From [Pseudopropionibacterium] massiliense (GTDB lineage: Bacteria > Actinomycetota > Actinomycetes > Propionibacteriales > Propionibacteriaceae), in assembly GCF_900607225.1 (NCBI RefSeq), contig NZ_LR027842.1, positions 1,176,651-1,240,650 on the forward strand: a DNA stretch of 64,000 nucleotides, given 5' to 3'. This document shows, one piece after another, positions 1 to 9,410 of this stretch. Position numbers and translations under genes: made by a program. Each line of letters begins with the position of its first letter. Positions within the stretch are counted from its first letter, which is position 1. The notes beneath the pieces are model-generated. The model did no database searches and was not told where the DNA came from. It saw nothing but the letters and a program-made list of their open reading frames with translations.

Positions 1-31
1 ACGGCGCTCCGGTCCCGTCCCCGGAACCTCC

Positions 32-37
32 TAAACT
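32..37 (+). promoter_or_regulatory. Candidate -10 element upstream of ilvD
   Basis: TAAACT fits the actinobacterial -10 consensus TANNNT and lies 28 bases before the ilvD ATG, leaving room for a short leader with the AAGGAGAG Shine-Dalgarno. No convincing -35 is visible, so this is a weak call. Confidence 0.35.
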
Positions 38-65
38 GGGCGGATTCGACGCATGAAGGAGAGAC

Positions 66-1910
66 ATGCCCGCGCTTCGTTCCCGCACGTCCACCCACGG
101 CCGAAACATGGCCGGCGCCCGCGCGCTCTGGCGTGCCACGGGCATCACCGACTCCGATTTCGGCAAACCCATCATCGCGGTCGCGAACTCCTTCACCCAG
201 TTCGTTCCCGGCCACGTCCACCTGCGCGACATGGGAAAACTCGTCTCGGAGTCCATCAGGCAGGCCGGGGCCGTGGGGCGCGAATTCAACACCATCGCAG
301 TCGATGACGGCATCGCCATGGGGCACGGCGGGATGCTGTACTCGCTGCCGAGCCGCGAACTGATCGCCGACGCGGTGGAGTACATGGTCAACGCCCACTG
401 CGCCGACGCCCTGGTGTGCATCTCCAACTGCGACAAGATCACCCCGGGGATGCTGCTGGCCGCGTTCCGGCTCAACATCCCCACGGTGTTCGTCTCCGGC
501 GGTCCCATGGAGGCGGGCAAGGCCATCATCCGCGACGGCCAGGCCGTCACCTCCCTCGACCTCATCAACGCGATGACCGCGGCTGTCGACCCGAACGTCA
601 GTGACGAGGAACTGTGGCGTATCGAGGCCAGCGCCTGCCCGACCTGCGGTTCGTGCTCGGGGATGTTCACCGCGAATTCCATGAACTGCCTGCTGGAGGC
701 GATCGGGCTGGCCCAGCCCGGCAACGGTTCCACCCTCGCCACCGCCGCGGCCCGCCGAGACCTGTTCATCAACGCGGGCCGGCTCGTCGTCGACCTGTGC
801 CGCCGCTGGTACGACGAGGACGACGCCTCCGTCCTGCCCCTGTCGATCGCCACGAAATCGGCGTTCAGCAACGCCATGCGCCTGGACGTCGCGATGGGCG
901 GATCCACCAACACCGTTCTGCACCTGCTGGCCGCCGCCCAGGAGGCCGGGGTGGACTTCGACCAGGACGACATCGACGCCATTTCCCGCGTCACCCCTTG
1001 CCTGTCCAAGGTAGCGCCCAACTCGGAGCGCTATTTCATGGAGGACGTCCACCGCGCGGGCGGCATCCCCGCCATCCTCGGGGAGCTGCGCCGCGGCGGG
1101 AAACTCGACGAGGACGTCCACGCCATTCACTCGCCGTCGCTGGAGCGCTGGCTGGCGGACTGGGACATTCGCGGCGGCAGCGCGACCGAGGAGGCCGTCG
1201 AGCTTTTCCACGCCGCCCCGGGCGGGGTGCGCACCACCGTGCCGTTCAGTTCCACCAACCGGTGGGAGTCCCTCGATCTGGACTCCGCGAGTGGTTGCAT
1301 CCGTTCCGTGGAGCATCCCTACACCGCCGACGGTGGCCTGGCGGTGCTGAGGGGCAACCTCGCACCCGACGGTGCCATCGTCAAGACCGCGGGGGTGCCC
1401 GAGCACCAGTGGGAGTTCACCGGCACCGCTTTCGTCACCGAATCCCAGGAGGAGGCGGTTGAATCCATCCTCGGCGGGAAGGTCAAGGAGGGTGACGTCG
1501 TGATCGTCCGCTACGAGGGCCCCAAAGGCGGTCCTGGGATGCAGGAGATGCTCTATCCGACCTCCTACCTGAAGGGGCTGGGGCTGGGCCCGAAGTGTGC
1601 GCTGATCACCGACGGCCGGTTCTCCGGCGGCTCCTCCGGGCTGTCGATCGGGCACGTCTCTCCGGAGGCGGCATCCGGGGGGCCGATCGCGCTGGTGCGC
1701 ACCGGCGATGAGATCACCGTCTCCATTCCCAACCGGTCGATCGTGCTGAACGTGCCCGACGAGGAACTGGCGGCCCGTCGCGCCGAACTGGAGGCTGGCA
1801 ACGGTTACCGTCCCGCAGCCCGGCAACGGCAGGTCTCGACCGCGTTGAGGATCTACGGTTCGTTGGCGCAGTCGGCGGACAAGGGGGCGTCGCGGCGTTT
1901 CGACGGTTGA
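66..1910 (+). CDS. ilvD: Dihydroxy-acid dehydratase
   Basis: This enzyme dehydrates 2,3-dihydroxy-isovalerate and 2,3-dihydroxy-3-methylvalerate to the 2-keto acids that precede valine and isoleucine. The 614-residue length is normal for the family. Cysteines of the iron-sulfur cluster are visible in CISNCDK (C118, C122) and CPTCGSC (191-197), and the C-terminal domain has the conserved [10 protein letters not shown] stretch. The ATG is chosen because AAGGAGAG precedes it at good spacing. The gene stands alone here, without ilvBNC next to it. Its last 58 bases overlap the end of the convergent DedA-like gene. Confidence 0.97.
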   Translation: MPALRSRTSTHGRNMAGARALWRATGITDSDFGKPIIAVANSFTQFVPGHVHLRDMGKLVSESIRQAGAVGREFNTIAVDDGIAMGHGGMLYSLPSRELIADAVEYMVNAHCADALVCISNCDKITPGMLLAAFRLNIPTVFVSGGPMEAGKAIIRDGQAVTSLDLINAMTAAVDPNVSDEELWRIEASACPTCGSCSGMFTANSMNCLLEAIGLAQPGNGSTLATAAARRDLFINAGRLVVDLCRRWYDEDDASVLPLSIATKSAFSNAMRLDVAMGGSTNTVLHLLAAAQEAGVDFDQDDIDAISRVTPCLSKVAPNSERYFMEDVHRAGGIPAILGELRRGGKLDEDVHAIHSPSLERWLADWDIRGGSATEEAVELFHAAPGGVRTTVPFSSTNRWESLDLDSASGCIRSVEHPYTADGGLAVLRGNLAPDGAIVKTAGVPEHQWEFTGTAFVTESQEEAVESILGGKVKEGDVVIVRYEGPKGGPGMQEMLYPTSYLKGLGLGPKCALITDGRFSGGSSGLSIGHVSPEAASGGPIALVRTGDEITVSIPNRSIVLNVPDEELAARRAELEAGNGYRPAARQRQVSTALRIYGSLAQSADKGASRRFDG

Positions 1911-2374
1911 CCGCCGCGGCCGCGTCCGAAAAGGAAGAAGCTGGCCACCGCCGCGGCCATCACGGCGAGCCCCGTGATTGTCATCGCGGGGCTGTGTTCC
2001 CACGCCATGGACAGGAGCACGAGGCTGATTATTCCGCCGGTGCCCCAGATGAACGCCCAGACGGTGCAGCCGACGATCACGGCCGGCAGATAACGGCGCA
2101 TCGGCATCCGAGCGACCCCCGCGGCCAGATTGACCATGGTCTGCAGGCCGATGACGAGGAAACTCAGGGTGACCGCGGGTGGGCCCCAGCGGTTCAGCCA
2201 GGAGCTTCCCACCCGGTAGGGGCGGGTTTCCAGCACCCGTCGCCAGCGGGTGTGGCTCGTGCCCGCGACGATGCCGCGCCCGATCCAGTAGGTGCCGTTG
2301 AAACGGATCATGACGATGCAGAAGAGAGCCAGGATCGTCAGCCCGTAGGGCAGGTTCCAGTCCTGTGGATGCAT
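1853..2374 (-). CDS. DedA/SNARE-associated-type membrane protein
   Basis: A 173-residue integral membrane protein with about four hydrophobic segments. The central part (LNRWGPP, then [19 protein letters not shown]) resembles the conserved DedA core, in which an arginine/proline segment is followed by AGVxRMPxxRF. DedA proteins are thought to be membrane transporters or scramblases involved in lipid-carrier handling; no specific substrate can be read here. The ATG has AGAGGA five to six bases upstream. It is shorter than typical DedA proteins (about 200 residues), and its C-terminal codons are antisense to the ilvD 3' end. Confidence 0.7.
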   Translation of the reverse strand: MHPQDWNLPYGLTILALFCIVMIRFNGTYWIGRGIVAGTSHTRWRRVLETRPYRVGSSWLNRWGPPAVTLSFLVIGLQTMVNLAAGVARMPMRRYLPAVIVGCTVWAFIWGTGGIISLVLLSMAWEHSPAMTITGLAVMAAAVASFFLFGRGRGGQPSKRRDAPLSADCANEP

Positions 2375-2581
2375 CGAGTCCTCTCGGGTTGGGAAGCAAC
2401 AGCTTAGGTTACCCTGCGTTCGGGAACCAGTGGTGGGTTCTGCCTGACTCCAAATGTGCAGGGACGACGGCCGGTGCCGTGGCCCGGCGGTGACCCCGAG
2501 CGGGGGGAAGGAAATCTTGGGCGCTCCGCCGGGGTGGCCCCTGTTTTCGGTTTGCTAGGTTGAGTCCGGGAGGTGGGCTGC

Positions 2582-3442
2582 ATGGCTGACATTGAAGATT
2601 TTGATCTGGACAAGACCACCAAGCAGGCATGGGACGAGTTCACCGAGAGGCTCGCCGACGTGCTGTCCGTGATGGACGCCAGCGCCGACCTGACCATTTC
2701 CGCGGTCAACGGCGAGGAGACCCGCGAGACCCCACCCGCAGTGCGTTTCTCGGCCGTGGAACCGGGGGTGGTCGAAGCCACCCTGGTCGGCGTCGACTCG
2801 CCGCGGCTAACGGAACTGGGTTGGACCTCCTCCCCCCGGGGATTCACCGCTCGCAGGGACCAGGAGGAGGCCACCGAACTGGCGAACCTCACCACCGCCA
2901 CCATGACCGAAGTGGTGGGCGTGCTGCACCCGATATTCCTGGAACCCGATCAGCTGGCGGAGCTGCTGACCGCCAGGGAGAGCAACCCGGTCAAACCCAC
3001 CCCCGGGCCCTACGGCGTGGTGCTTCCCACCAGCCAGGCGCAGCTCGACGCCATCGTCGATGCGGAACTGGAGAAAATGTTCGGGCATCCCGCGCTGCGA
3101 AACGCGGCGGGCGAGGTGGCCATCCGGGTCGGTTCCACCATGGTTTTCTGCCGCTCCACCCCGGACTTCGAGGAACTGGTCCTGTTCGCGGTTCTCGTGC
3201 ACGACGTGAACGGGCGTTCCCGGGCCTGCGAGGTGCTCAACGACCTGAACGTGGAGTCCCGTTACTGCCGGTTCGCCCTGCACCGCGACCGGGTGTTCGT
3301 GCAGGTCTCGGTGCCCGCCCAGCCGTTCGTCCCCCGGCATCTCCGGCAGGCCCTCGAATCCATCTCCCACGTCGCCGACGGCATAGACGACGACCTGGCC
3401 CACAAACTGGGCGGACGCACCACCTTCCCCACCACCGGCTGA
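2582..3442 (+). CDS. YbjN/TY-Chap-like two-domain protein of unknown function
   Basis: A 286-residue soluble, acidic protein that appears to consist of two repeated alpha/beta halves (about 1-130 and 145-286), as in proteins annotated as T3SS-chaperone/YbjN-like (TY-Chap). No catalytic motif is visible, and peptide or protein binding would be the family-based guess. The ATG at 2582 is preferred over an in-frame GTG at 2573 because GGGAGGTGGG sits just upstream. A TAGGTT hexamer at 2556 could be the -10. The next gene follows after 26 bases. Confidence 0.55.
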   Translation: MADIEDFDLDKTTKQAWDEFTERLADVLSVMDASADLTISAVNGEETRETPPAVRFSAVEPGVVEATLVGVDSPRLTELGWTSSPRGFTARRDQEEATELANLTTATMTEVVGVLHPIFLEPDQLAELLTARESNPVKPTPGPYGVVLPTSQAQLDAIVDAELEKMFGHPALRNAAGEVAIRVGSTMVFCRSTPDFEELVLFAVLVHDVNGRSRACEVLNDLNVESRYCRFALHRDRVFVQVSVPAQPFVPRHLRQALESISHVADGIDDDLAHKLGGRTTFPTTG

Positions 3443-3456
3443 GCGGATTCAGCCAC

Positions 3457-3462
3457 TAGAGT
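3457..3462 (+). promoter_or_regulatory. -10 element of a probable leaderless transcript (PNPOx-like gene)
   Basis: TAGAGT matches TANNNT and ends six bases before the ATG at 3469. No Shine-Dalgarno is present in between, so transcription would start at or next to the A of the start codon. Confidence 0.5.
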
Positions 3463-3468
3463 TCTCCC

Positions 3469-3864
3469 ATGACCGAGGTCACATACTTCGAGCGGCTGGA
3501 CGCCCCCGAGTGCCTGCGGCTGCTCAGGGGTGGGGGAGTCGGGCGCGTGGTCTGGCAGGACGACGACGGACTGAGTGTGCTGCCCGTGAACTACCGGGTC
3601 ATCGGCGACTCGGTGGTGTTCCAGACCAATGCCGCCTCCACACTGGCGCGCCTGGCAGAACCCACGAGGGTTGCGTTCCAGGTCGACGAGGTCGACCACG
3701 CCACCGCCGTCGGCTGGTCGGTGCTGGTCCGGGGAACGAGCGGGGCCCGGGATGCGGGCGATGTCGTCAGTTTCCTGCCGCAGGACCCGGCCGTCGGTGT
3801 AGCGGTGAGGATCGAAGAGGTGACGGGCCGGGTGATTTCCGGCAATCCCGTTCCCCGGAGTTGA
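3469..3864 (+). CDS. Pyridoxamine 5'-phosphate oxidase-fold protein
   Basis: A 131-residue single-domain protein with the split-barrel flavin-binding fold of the PNPOx-like family: the conserved start (LRLLRGGGVGRVVW), the strand pair LPVNYRVIGDSVVFQT, and VAFQVDEVDHATAVGWSVLVRGT. Small actinobacterial members bind FMN, F420 or heme; the cofactor cannot be decided from sequence alone. It sits ten bases upstream of a universal stress protein gene, and this pairing suggests a stress or dormancy role. The start is supported by the -10 hexamer placed for a leaderless mRNA. Confidence 0.8.
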   Translation: MTEVTYFERLDAPECLRLLRGGGVGRVVWQDDDGLSVLPVNYRVIGDSVVFQTNAASTLARLAEPTRVAFQVDEVDHATAVGWSVLVRGTSGARDAGDVVSFLPQDPAVGVAVRIEEVTGRVISGNPVPRS

Positions 3865-3874
3865 GGAGGAAGAC

Positions 3875-4747
3875 ATGGAGGACCGCAAGCTCGTGGTGGT
3901 GGGCGTCGACGGCAGTGAGGACGGGCTGCGTGCCGTCAAGTACGGTGCCAGTTTCGCGGCCGAGATCGGCGGCGAGCTGCTGCTGGTGCACGCCGTCGAC
4001 GACGCCATGCTGGCCGGGGCGTGGGGCGTGGTCTACGACCCCGAGGTGCTGCAGAACGCGGGGGTCAGCGCCAACGAGGCGGCGGCCGCCAGGGCCCGGG
4101 AGATCGGTCTGCCGGAGGAACGCATCCGCACCGAGGTTGTCCTCGGTTCACCCGGCGGGGTGCTGGGGAGGCTCAGCGAGGTGGCGGACCTGATCGTCGT
4201 GGGCCGGCGCTCCGTCTCCGGGTTGGAGCGAATGTTCGTGGGTTCCACGAGCGTCTCCGTGGTCGCCAGCTCACGCTGCCCGGTGCTGGTGATCTCCGCC
4301 GCCGCGCACCCGCAGGACGTCGGGAACAAGAAACTGATCGGGGTCGGGCTCAACACCAGCCGGGTGAACCACTCCACCCTGGCGGCGGCCTTCGAGCAGG
4401 CCCAGCTGCTCGGTGCCCGGCTCGAGATCGTCCATGCGCTGCAACCACCCATCGGGCTGTTCGGCCCGAAACTCGGACCCGCCGACCTGGAGGAGCTGAT
4501 CCGTTTCACCCGGGGCGGCATCGAGGCGATGGCATCGGAACAGACCAAGACCTTCCCCGGCGTGCCCTACGAGGTGGTCGTGGTGGCGGCCACCCCGATC
4601 AACGAGTTCGTCACCCGCTCCGAGAACTACGACCTGCTGGTGCTCGGCGCCGGCGAGGAGGCCATCCCGGGTTTCGGGCTGGGTGGCCTGTTGCGCGGCC
4701 TGATGGCCCACTCGCTGTGTCCGCTGTACATCACCCACGGTAAGTGA
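3875..4747 (+). CDS. Tandem universal stress protein (two Usp domains)
   Basis: A 290-residue protein of two UspA domains, about 4-145 and 152-290. Domain 1 begins with the VVGVDGSEDG strand-loop and ends in VVGRRSVSGLERMFVGSTS, close to the G-2x-G-9x-G-S/T nucleotide-binding pattern but with Ser at the second glycine. Domain 2 has a weaker version (LVLGAGEEAIPGFGLGG). Tandem Usps of actinobacteria typically bind ATP and are induced in hypoxia or stationary phase; binding is inferred. AGGAGGAAG precedes the ATG. The stop overlaps the start of hrpA (GTGA). Confidence 0.88.
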   Translation: MEDRKLVVVGVDGSEDGLRAVKYGASFAAEIGGELLLVHAVDDAMLAGAWGVVYDPEVLQNAGVSANEAAAARAREIGLPEERIRTEVVLGSPGGVLGRLSEVADLIVVGRRSVSGLERMFVGSTSVSVVASSRCPVLVISAAAHPQDVGNKKLIGVGLNTSRVNHSTLAAAFEQAQLLGARLEIVHALQPPIGLFGPKLGPADLEELIRFTRGGIEAMASEQTKTFPGVPYEVVVVAATPINEFVTRSENYDLLVLGAGEEAIPGFGLGGLLRGLMAHSLCPLYITHGK

Positions 4748-7700
4748 ACCCGCAGCCGCGGCTCGCCTTCGACCCGGCGCTGCCGATCTCCGCGGAGGCG
4801 CCGAGGATCGCGTCCCTCATCCGCGACCACCAGGTGGTCGTGGTCGCCGGTGAAACCGGATCGGGAAAGACCACCCAGCTCCCGAAGATCTGCCTGCTGG
4901 CGGGCAGGGAACGGATCGCCCACACCCAGCCGAGGCGGATCGCGGCCCGCACCGTCGCGCACCGGATCGCCGAGGAGTGCGGCACCGAGCTGGGGGAGTT
5001 CGTCGGCTATCAGGTGCGCTTCACCCGCAGGGTGAGTCGCGCCACCCGCATCAAGGTGATGACCGATGGCGTGCTGCTCAGTGAACTGGCCCACGACCGC
5101 GACCTGGAACGCTACGACACGATCATCATCGACGAGGCCCACGAACGCAGCCTCAACATCGACTTCCTGCTCGGCTACCTCAAACAGCTCCTGACGCGCC
5201 GACCGGAACTCAGGGTGATCGTCACCTCCGCCACCATCGACACCGCCCGGTTCGCCGTGCACTTCGACGATGCGCCGATCGTGGAGGTTTCCGGACGCAC
5301 CCATCCCGTGGAGATCCGCTACCGGCCCATCGATGAGGGCGTCGACGAGGTGGACGCCGTCGCCTCCGCCGTGGAGGAACTGGCGGCCACCACGTCCTCG
5401 GGGGATGTGCTGGTCTTCCTGTCCGGGGAACGGGAGATTCGCGACGCCACGGATGCCGTCGATTCGTTGAAACTCGCCGGCTGGGAAACCGTTCCCCTGT
5501 ACGCGCGGCTGGCGGCGGCCGATCAGCAGAAGGTGTTCCAGGGCCATTCCGGCAGGCGGGTGGTGCTGGCCACCAACGTCGCGGAAACCTCGATCACGGT
5601 GCCCGGAATCCGGTTCGTGATCGACGCCGGTGTGGCCCGCATCTCCCGCTACTCGGCGCGCACCAAGGTGCAACGGCTGCCGATCGAACCTGTCTCGCGG
5701 GCCAGCGCCAATCAGCGGGCGGGCCGCTGCGGCCGGCTTGGCCCGGGGGTCGCGATCCGGCTCTACAGCGAGGAGGACTTCAACTCCCGCCCCGAGTTCA
5801 CCGAACCGGAGATCCTGCGCACCAACCTGGCCACCGTCATCCTCCAGATGGCCCAGGCGGGGCTCGGCGAGATCGAGAGCTTCCCGTTCGTGGAGGCCCC
5901 GGTCGCCTCCCAGATCAGTGACGGCCTGCGGGTGCTGCAGGAACTGGGCGCGATCAAACCGCGTCGCCGCCACGAACGGGTGCGGCTCACCCGCACGGGA
6001 CGCCTGCTGGCGCGGATGCCCGTCGATCCCCGGCTCGGCCGGATGCTCATCGAGGGAGCCCGGAGGGGTGCGCTGCGCCAGGTGCAGGTGATCGTCGCCG
6101 GACTGACGGTGCCAGACGTGCGGGAACGCCCCAGCGAACATCAACAGGCCGCCGACGAACTGCACCGGCGTTTCACGCAACCGCCCGCCGGCGAAACCGG
6201 TCCTCCCGGAGACGGGGAGCCCAGACGCCACACCGTCCATACCGGAACCCGCCCCGTCAAACAGGGCAGGGGTTCCTTGGCGGGCGGCGACTTCGAGGCC
6301 CTGCTCAACGTCTGGGAATACCTCAGGGGGCGTCGCCGGGAACTCTCCGGAAGCGCGTTCCGCAGGCTGTGCCGGGCCGAGTTCCTGCATTTCGTGCGGT
6401 TCCGGGAATGGGAGGACCTCGTCTCCCAGCTTCGCGAGGTGTGCCGGGAACTGGAGCTGCCCGGCGAGGGGGACGCGGCGATGGACGTCGTCCTCGACTG
6501 CCTGCTCACCGGGTTGCTGTCCAACATCGGGCTGGCCCTGCCACCACCCCCGAAGGTGCAGGGCAGGCGCCGTCCCCTGACCGAGTACCAGGGAGCACGG
6601 GGCGCCAGGTTCGCCATCGCGCCCGGCTCGGCGTGCTCGCGGTCCACGCCCCCGCTGGTGGTGGCCTACGAGCTGGTCGAGACCTCCCGGCTGTGGGCGC
6701 GCACCGTCGGCCCGGTGACCGCGGCTCAGATCGAACGCGCCGCCGGGGACCTGGTGACCCGCACCCTCTCCGAACCGGCCTTCTCGCCCCGCAGCGCCAC
6801 GGTCACCGCCAGCGAAACCGTCAGCCTGTTCGGGGTGCCGATCATTTCCGGGCGTCGCACGAACTACGCGGCCAGCTATCCGGAGCAGGCCCGGGAGATC
6901 TTCATCCGCACCGGGCTGGTGGAACGGGAATGGGAGACCCGAAACCCGGTGGTGGTGGCGAACCGGTTCGCCTACGACGAGGCCGAGAGGCTCACCGACC
7001 GGATGCGCCGGCCCGAACTGCTGATCCCCGACCAGGCCCTCCACGACTTCTACGCCGCCCGGCTGCCCGCCGAGGTGGTCTCCGGGGCCACCTTCGACAA
7101 GTACGTGAAATCCTTGGGCGACGACTCCGTGCTGCGGCTGACGCCCGCGGACTGCATGACCGACCCCGGGGCGCTCAGCGTCACCGACTTCCCCGACCGG
7201 TGGCAGGTCTCGGGCCTGGAACTGCCCGTCAGCTACGTCTACGACCCCGGGGCTGGACACGACGGTGTGACGATCGAGGTGCGGCTGGAACAACTCGGGG
7301 TCCTGGAACCCGAACCCTTCACCTGGCAGGTGCCGGGGCTGCGCGAGGACCTCGCCACCGCTCTGATCCGCAGCCTCCCCAAGAGGATCCGTACCTCCTT
7401 CGTGCCCGCCCCCGACTTCGCCCGCCGCGCAGTGGCGTGGCTCCGGGAACGGGGAACGGACGACGGCACCGCCTTCCCCGAGGCGCTGGGAAGGGCGCTC
7501 ACCGCCCTCACGGGGGAGCGGGTGGCCCCCGGTGACTGGCGGCCCGGGGCCGTGGATTCCCACCTGCGGCCGACCTTCGTCGTGGTCGAGGGGCGCAAGG
7601 AGGTGGGTCGGGGCGAGGACCTGGCGGCGTTGAAGACCCGGCTCAGCGCGCGGGTGGCGTCGCGGCTGACCCGCTCCGCGGGACGGATCGCGACGACGGG

Positions 7701-8544
7701 ACGCACCGACTGGGACTTCGGGGAACTGCCCCTGACCCGGCGCCTCGGCGGGGGAGTCGAGGGGTATCCCTGCCTCGTGGACGAGGGAGGCAGCGTCGGG
7801 GTGCAGGTGGTGGACTCGGCCGCGAAGGCGGAACGCCTCCACGCCGCGGGGGTGCGGCGCCTGCTCACGCTGGTGAATCCGTCGCCGATCCGCTGGGTGG
7901 TCTCCCACCTCGGAAACCCCGAGAAACTGGCTCTCGGGGCGAGTCGGTACGACTCGGTCCCGGAGCTGTTGGAGGATGCCTGGCTGAAGGCGTCCGACAG
8001 GCTGCTGCGGACGGTTGCGGACCCGGTGCGGGTCCGCGACGCAAGGGAATTCCGACGTGTCGCGGAAGCGGTGCGCGCCGACTGCCCCGCAACCACGGCC
8101 GCCGTGGTCGGCACCGCGGCGAGGGCCCTGGCCGCCCAGGCGGCGGTGGAACGGCGGCTCGCCGCGTTGCCGGGGGACGACGATGCGCGCGCCGACATCA
8201 CCGAACAGCTGGCCAACCTCACCTTCAAACGGTTCATCTCCGCCACCCCGGACCCGTGGTTCGACCGCATCCCCGTGTGGATCGAGGCCTGCGGGACCCG
8301 ACTCGTCACCCGCGGCAGGAATCCCGCCAGGGACGAACGCAACCGCGTCGAGATCATGGAACTGGAGGCCCGCTACGGACAGCTGTGCGACGCCCAGCCA
8401 CCTGGTCCGCTGTCCGCGGACGTGGAGGAGATCGCGTTTCTGCTGGAGGAGTTCCGGGTCAGCCTGTTCGCCCAGGGGACGCGCACCCTGGTGCCCGTCT
8501 CGGCGAAACGGATCTCGCAGGCCATGGGAAGAATCGGGCGATAA
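4744..8544 (+). CDS. hrpA: ATP-dependent RNA helicase HrpA (DEAH box)
   Basis: A 1266-residue DEAH-box helicase, close to the usual 1300 for HrpA. Walker A is GETGSGKT (36-43), Walker B is DEAH (130-133), motif III is SAT, and the QRxGRxGR-like motif VI is NQRAGRCGR. The helicase core is followed by HA2, an OB-fold and the long DUF3418-type C-terminal region that distinguishes HrpA from smaller DEAH proteins. It is a 3'-5' RNA helicase; in E. coli HrpA resolves stalled ribosomes. The GTG start overlaps the usp stop by four bases, indicating translational coupling. Confidence 0.95.
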   Translation: MNPQPRLAFDPALPISAEAPRIASLIRDHQVVVVAGETGSGKTTQLPKICLLAGRERIAHTQPRRIAARTVAHRIAEECGTELGEFVGYQVRFTRRVSRATRIKVMTDGVLLSELAHDRDLERYDTIIIDEAHERSLNIDFLLGYLKQLLTRRPELRVIVTSATIDTARFAVHFDDAPIVEVSGRTHPVEIRYRPIDEGVDEVDAVASAVEELAATTSSGDVLVFLSGEREIRDATDAVDSLKLAGWETVPLYARLAAADQQKVFQGHSGRRVVLATNVAETSITVPGIRFVIDAGVARISRYSARTKVQRLPIEPVSRASANQRAGRCGRLGPGVAIRLYSEEDFNSRPEFTEPEILRTNLATVILQMAQAGLGEIESFPFVEAPVASQISDGLRVLQELGAIKPRRRHERVRLTRTGRLLARMPVDPRLGRMLIEGARRGALRQVQVIVAGLTVPDVRERPSEHQQAADELHRRFTQPPAGETGPPGDGEPRRHTVHTGTRPVKQGRGSLAGGDFEALLNVWEYLRGRRRELSGSAFRRLCRAEFLHFVRFREWEDLVSQLREVCRELELPGEGDAAMDVVLDCLLTGLLSNIGLALPPPPKVQGRRRPLTEYQGARGARFAIAPGSACSRSTPPLVVAYELVETSRLWARTVGPVTAAQIERAAGDLVTRTLSEPAFSPRSATVTASETVSLFGVPIISGRRTNYAASYPEQAREIFIRTGLVEREWETRNPVVVANRFAYDEAERLTDRMRRPELLIPDQALHDFYAARLPAEVVSGATFDKYVKSLGDDSVLRLTPADCMTDPGALSVTDFPDRWQVSGLELPVSYVYDPGAGHDGVTIEVRLEQLGVLEPEPFTWQVPGLREDLATALIRSLPKRIRTSFVPAPDFARRAVAWLRERGTDDGTAFPEALGRALTALTGERVAPGDWRPGAVDSHLRPTFVVVEGRKEVGRGEDLAALKTRLSARVASRLTRSAGRIATTGRTDWDFGELPLTRRLGGGVEGYPCLVDEGGSVGVQVVDSAAKAERLHAAGVRRLLTLVNPSPIRWVVSHLGNPEKLALGASRYDSVPELLEDAWLKASDRLLRTVADPVRVRDAREFRRVAEAVRADCPATTAAVVGTAARALAAQAAVERRLAALPGDDDARADITEQLANLTFKRFISATPDPWFDRIPVWIEACGTRLVTRGRNPARDERNRVEIMELEARYGQLCDAQPPGPLSADVEEIAFLLEEFRVSLFAQGTRTLVPVSAKRISQAMGRIGR

Positions 8545-8545
8545 T
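8540..8545 (+). promoter_or_regulatory. -10 element of a probable leaderless tesB transcript
   Basis: GATAAT (five of six to TATAAT) overlaps the hrpA stop codon and ends six bases before the tesB GTG. No Shine-Dalgarno lies between them. Confidence 0.45.
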
Positions 8546-8551
8546 GGTCGG

Positions 8552-9391
8552 GTGCCAGCCACCACGGATGATCTGATGCAGCTCTTCGACCTCGTCGAGG
8601 TCGGCAAGGGAAGGTTCCGGGGCCCGCAACCGGAGACCCAGTGGCAGCGGTTGTTCGGCGGACAGGTGATGGCGCAGAGCCTCGTGGCAGCGATGCGCAC
8701 CGTTCCCGGGAACCGGGTGGTGCACTCGCTGCACGGGTATTTCCTGCGGCCCGGCAGCCGCGAGGAGCCGCTGCGGTTCGGGGTGGAGCACGTCCGGGAC
8801 GGTCGCACCTTCTCGGCGCGCCGGGTGATCACCCGCCAGCACGACGACGTGATCTTCGACCTGAACGTCTCCTTCCAGGAACCGGAGGAAGGGCTCAGCC
8901 ACTCGGCGGTCCAACCGGAGTCGGTGGCCTCACCCGAGGACTCCTCGCCACTGGGACAGGTGCTGGAGGAACGGTTCGGCGCCCCGATCCGGATGCTGTC
9001 GGAGTGGGATGCCCTCGACGTGCGGTTGGCCTCCACCCCGGTGCCGAGCCAGAACGGGGGAGTGATGCGGGCCTGGGTGCGCACCCAGGACGCGATGCCG
9101 GAGGATCCACGCCTGCACGCAGCCGTGCTGGCCTACCTGACGGACCTGCTGCTGCTCAGCGTCTCCACCGTCCAGCACGAGGTGGAGTTCCTGTCCCCGA
9201 GCCTGCAGACCGCCTCCATCGATCATGCGATGTGGTTCCACCGCCCGGCCCGCTGCGACCGGTGGCTGCTCTACGACATGGTCTCGCCATCGGCCTCCGG
9301 GGCCCGGGGATTCTGCCAGGGAAGATTGTTCCAGGACGGGAAGCTGGTGGCCTCCTGCGCCCAGGAAGGGCTGATCCGGCTCGTCGGATGA
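8552..9391 (+). CDS. tesB: Acyl-CoA thioesterase II
   Basis: A 279-residue double-hotdog thioesterase that hydrolyses acyl-CoA to free fatty acid and CoA. The FGGQVMAQ motif, HSLHGYFLRPG and the C-terminal SIDHAMWFHRP with QGRLF segments are diagnostic for TesB. The frame is open far upstream through hrpA, but similarity begins only at this GTG (VPATTDDLMQLFDLVEVGKGRFRG). It begins seven bases after the hrpA stop. Confidence 0.93.
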   Translation: MPATTDDLMQLFDLVEVGKGRFRGPQPETQWQRLFGGQVMAQSLVAAMRTVPGNRVVHSLHGYFLRPGSREEPLRFGVEHVRDGRTFSARRVITRQHDDVIFDLNVSFQEPEEGLSHSAVQPESVASPEDSSPLGQVLEERFGAPIRMLSEWDALDVRLASTPVPSQNGGVMRAWVRTQDAMPEDPRLHAAVLAYLTDLLLLSVSTVQHEVEFLSPSLQTASIDHAMWFHRPARCDRWLLYDMVSPSASGARGFCQGRLFQDGKLVASCAQEGLIRLVG

Positions 9392-9401
9392 GCCGGATCA
9401 G
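9371..9401. terminator. Hairpin between convergent tesB and sigB
   Basis: Perfect 12-bp inverted repeat, CTGATCCGGCTC / GAGCCGGATCAG with a 7-base loop, overlapping the tesB stop codon and ending 10 bases before the sigma factor stop. It has no U tract on either side. It probably acts as a bidirectional terminator or 3'-end stabiliser. Confidence 0.72.
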
Positions 9402-9410
9402 GGACGGTGG

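Noticed and set aside
4627-9084. Very long minus-strand open frame (1485 codons) antisense to hrpA and tesB
   Set aside because: It is the high-GC shadow of hrpA: composition is Gly/Arg/His/Pro-rich with no domain, while the plus strand encodes a complete helicase with all motifs.
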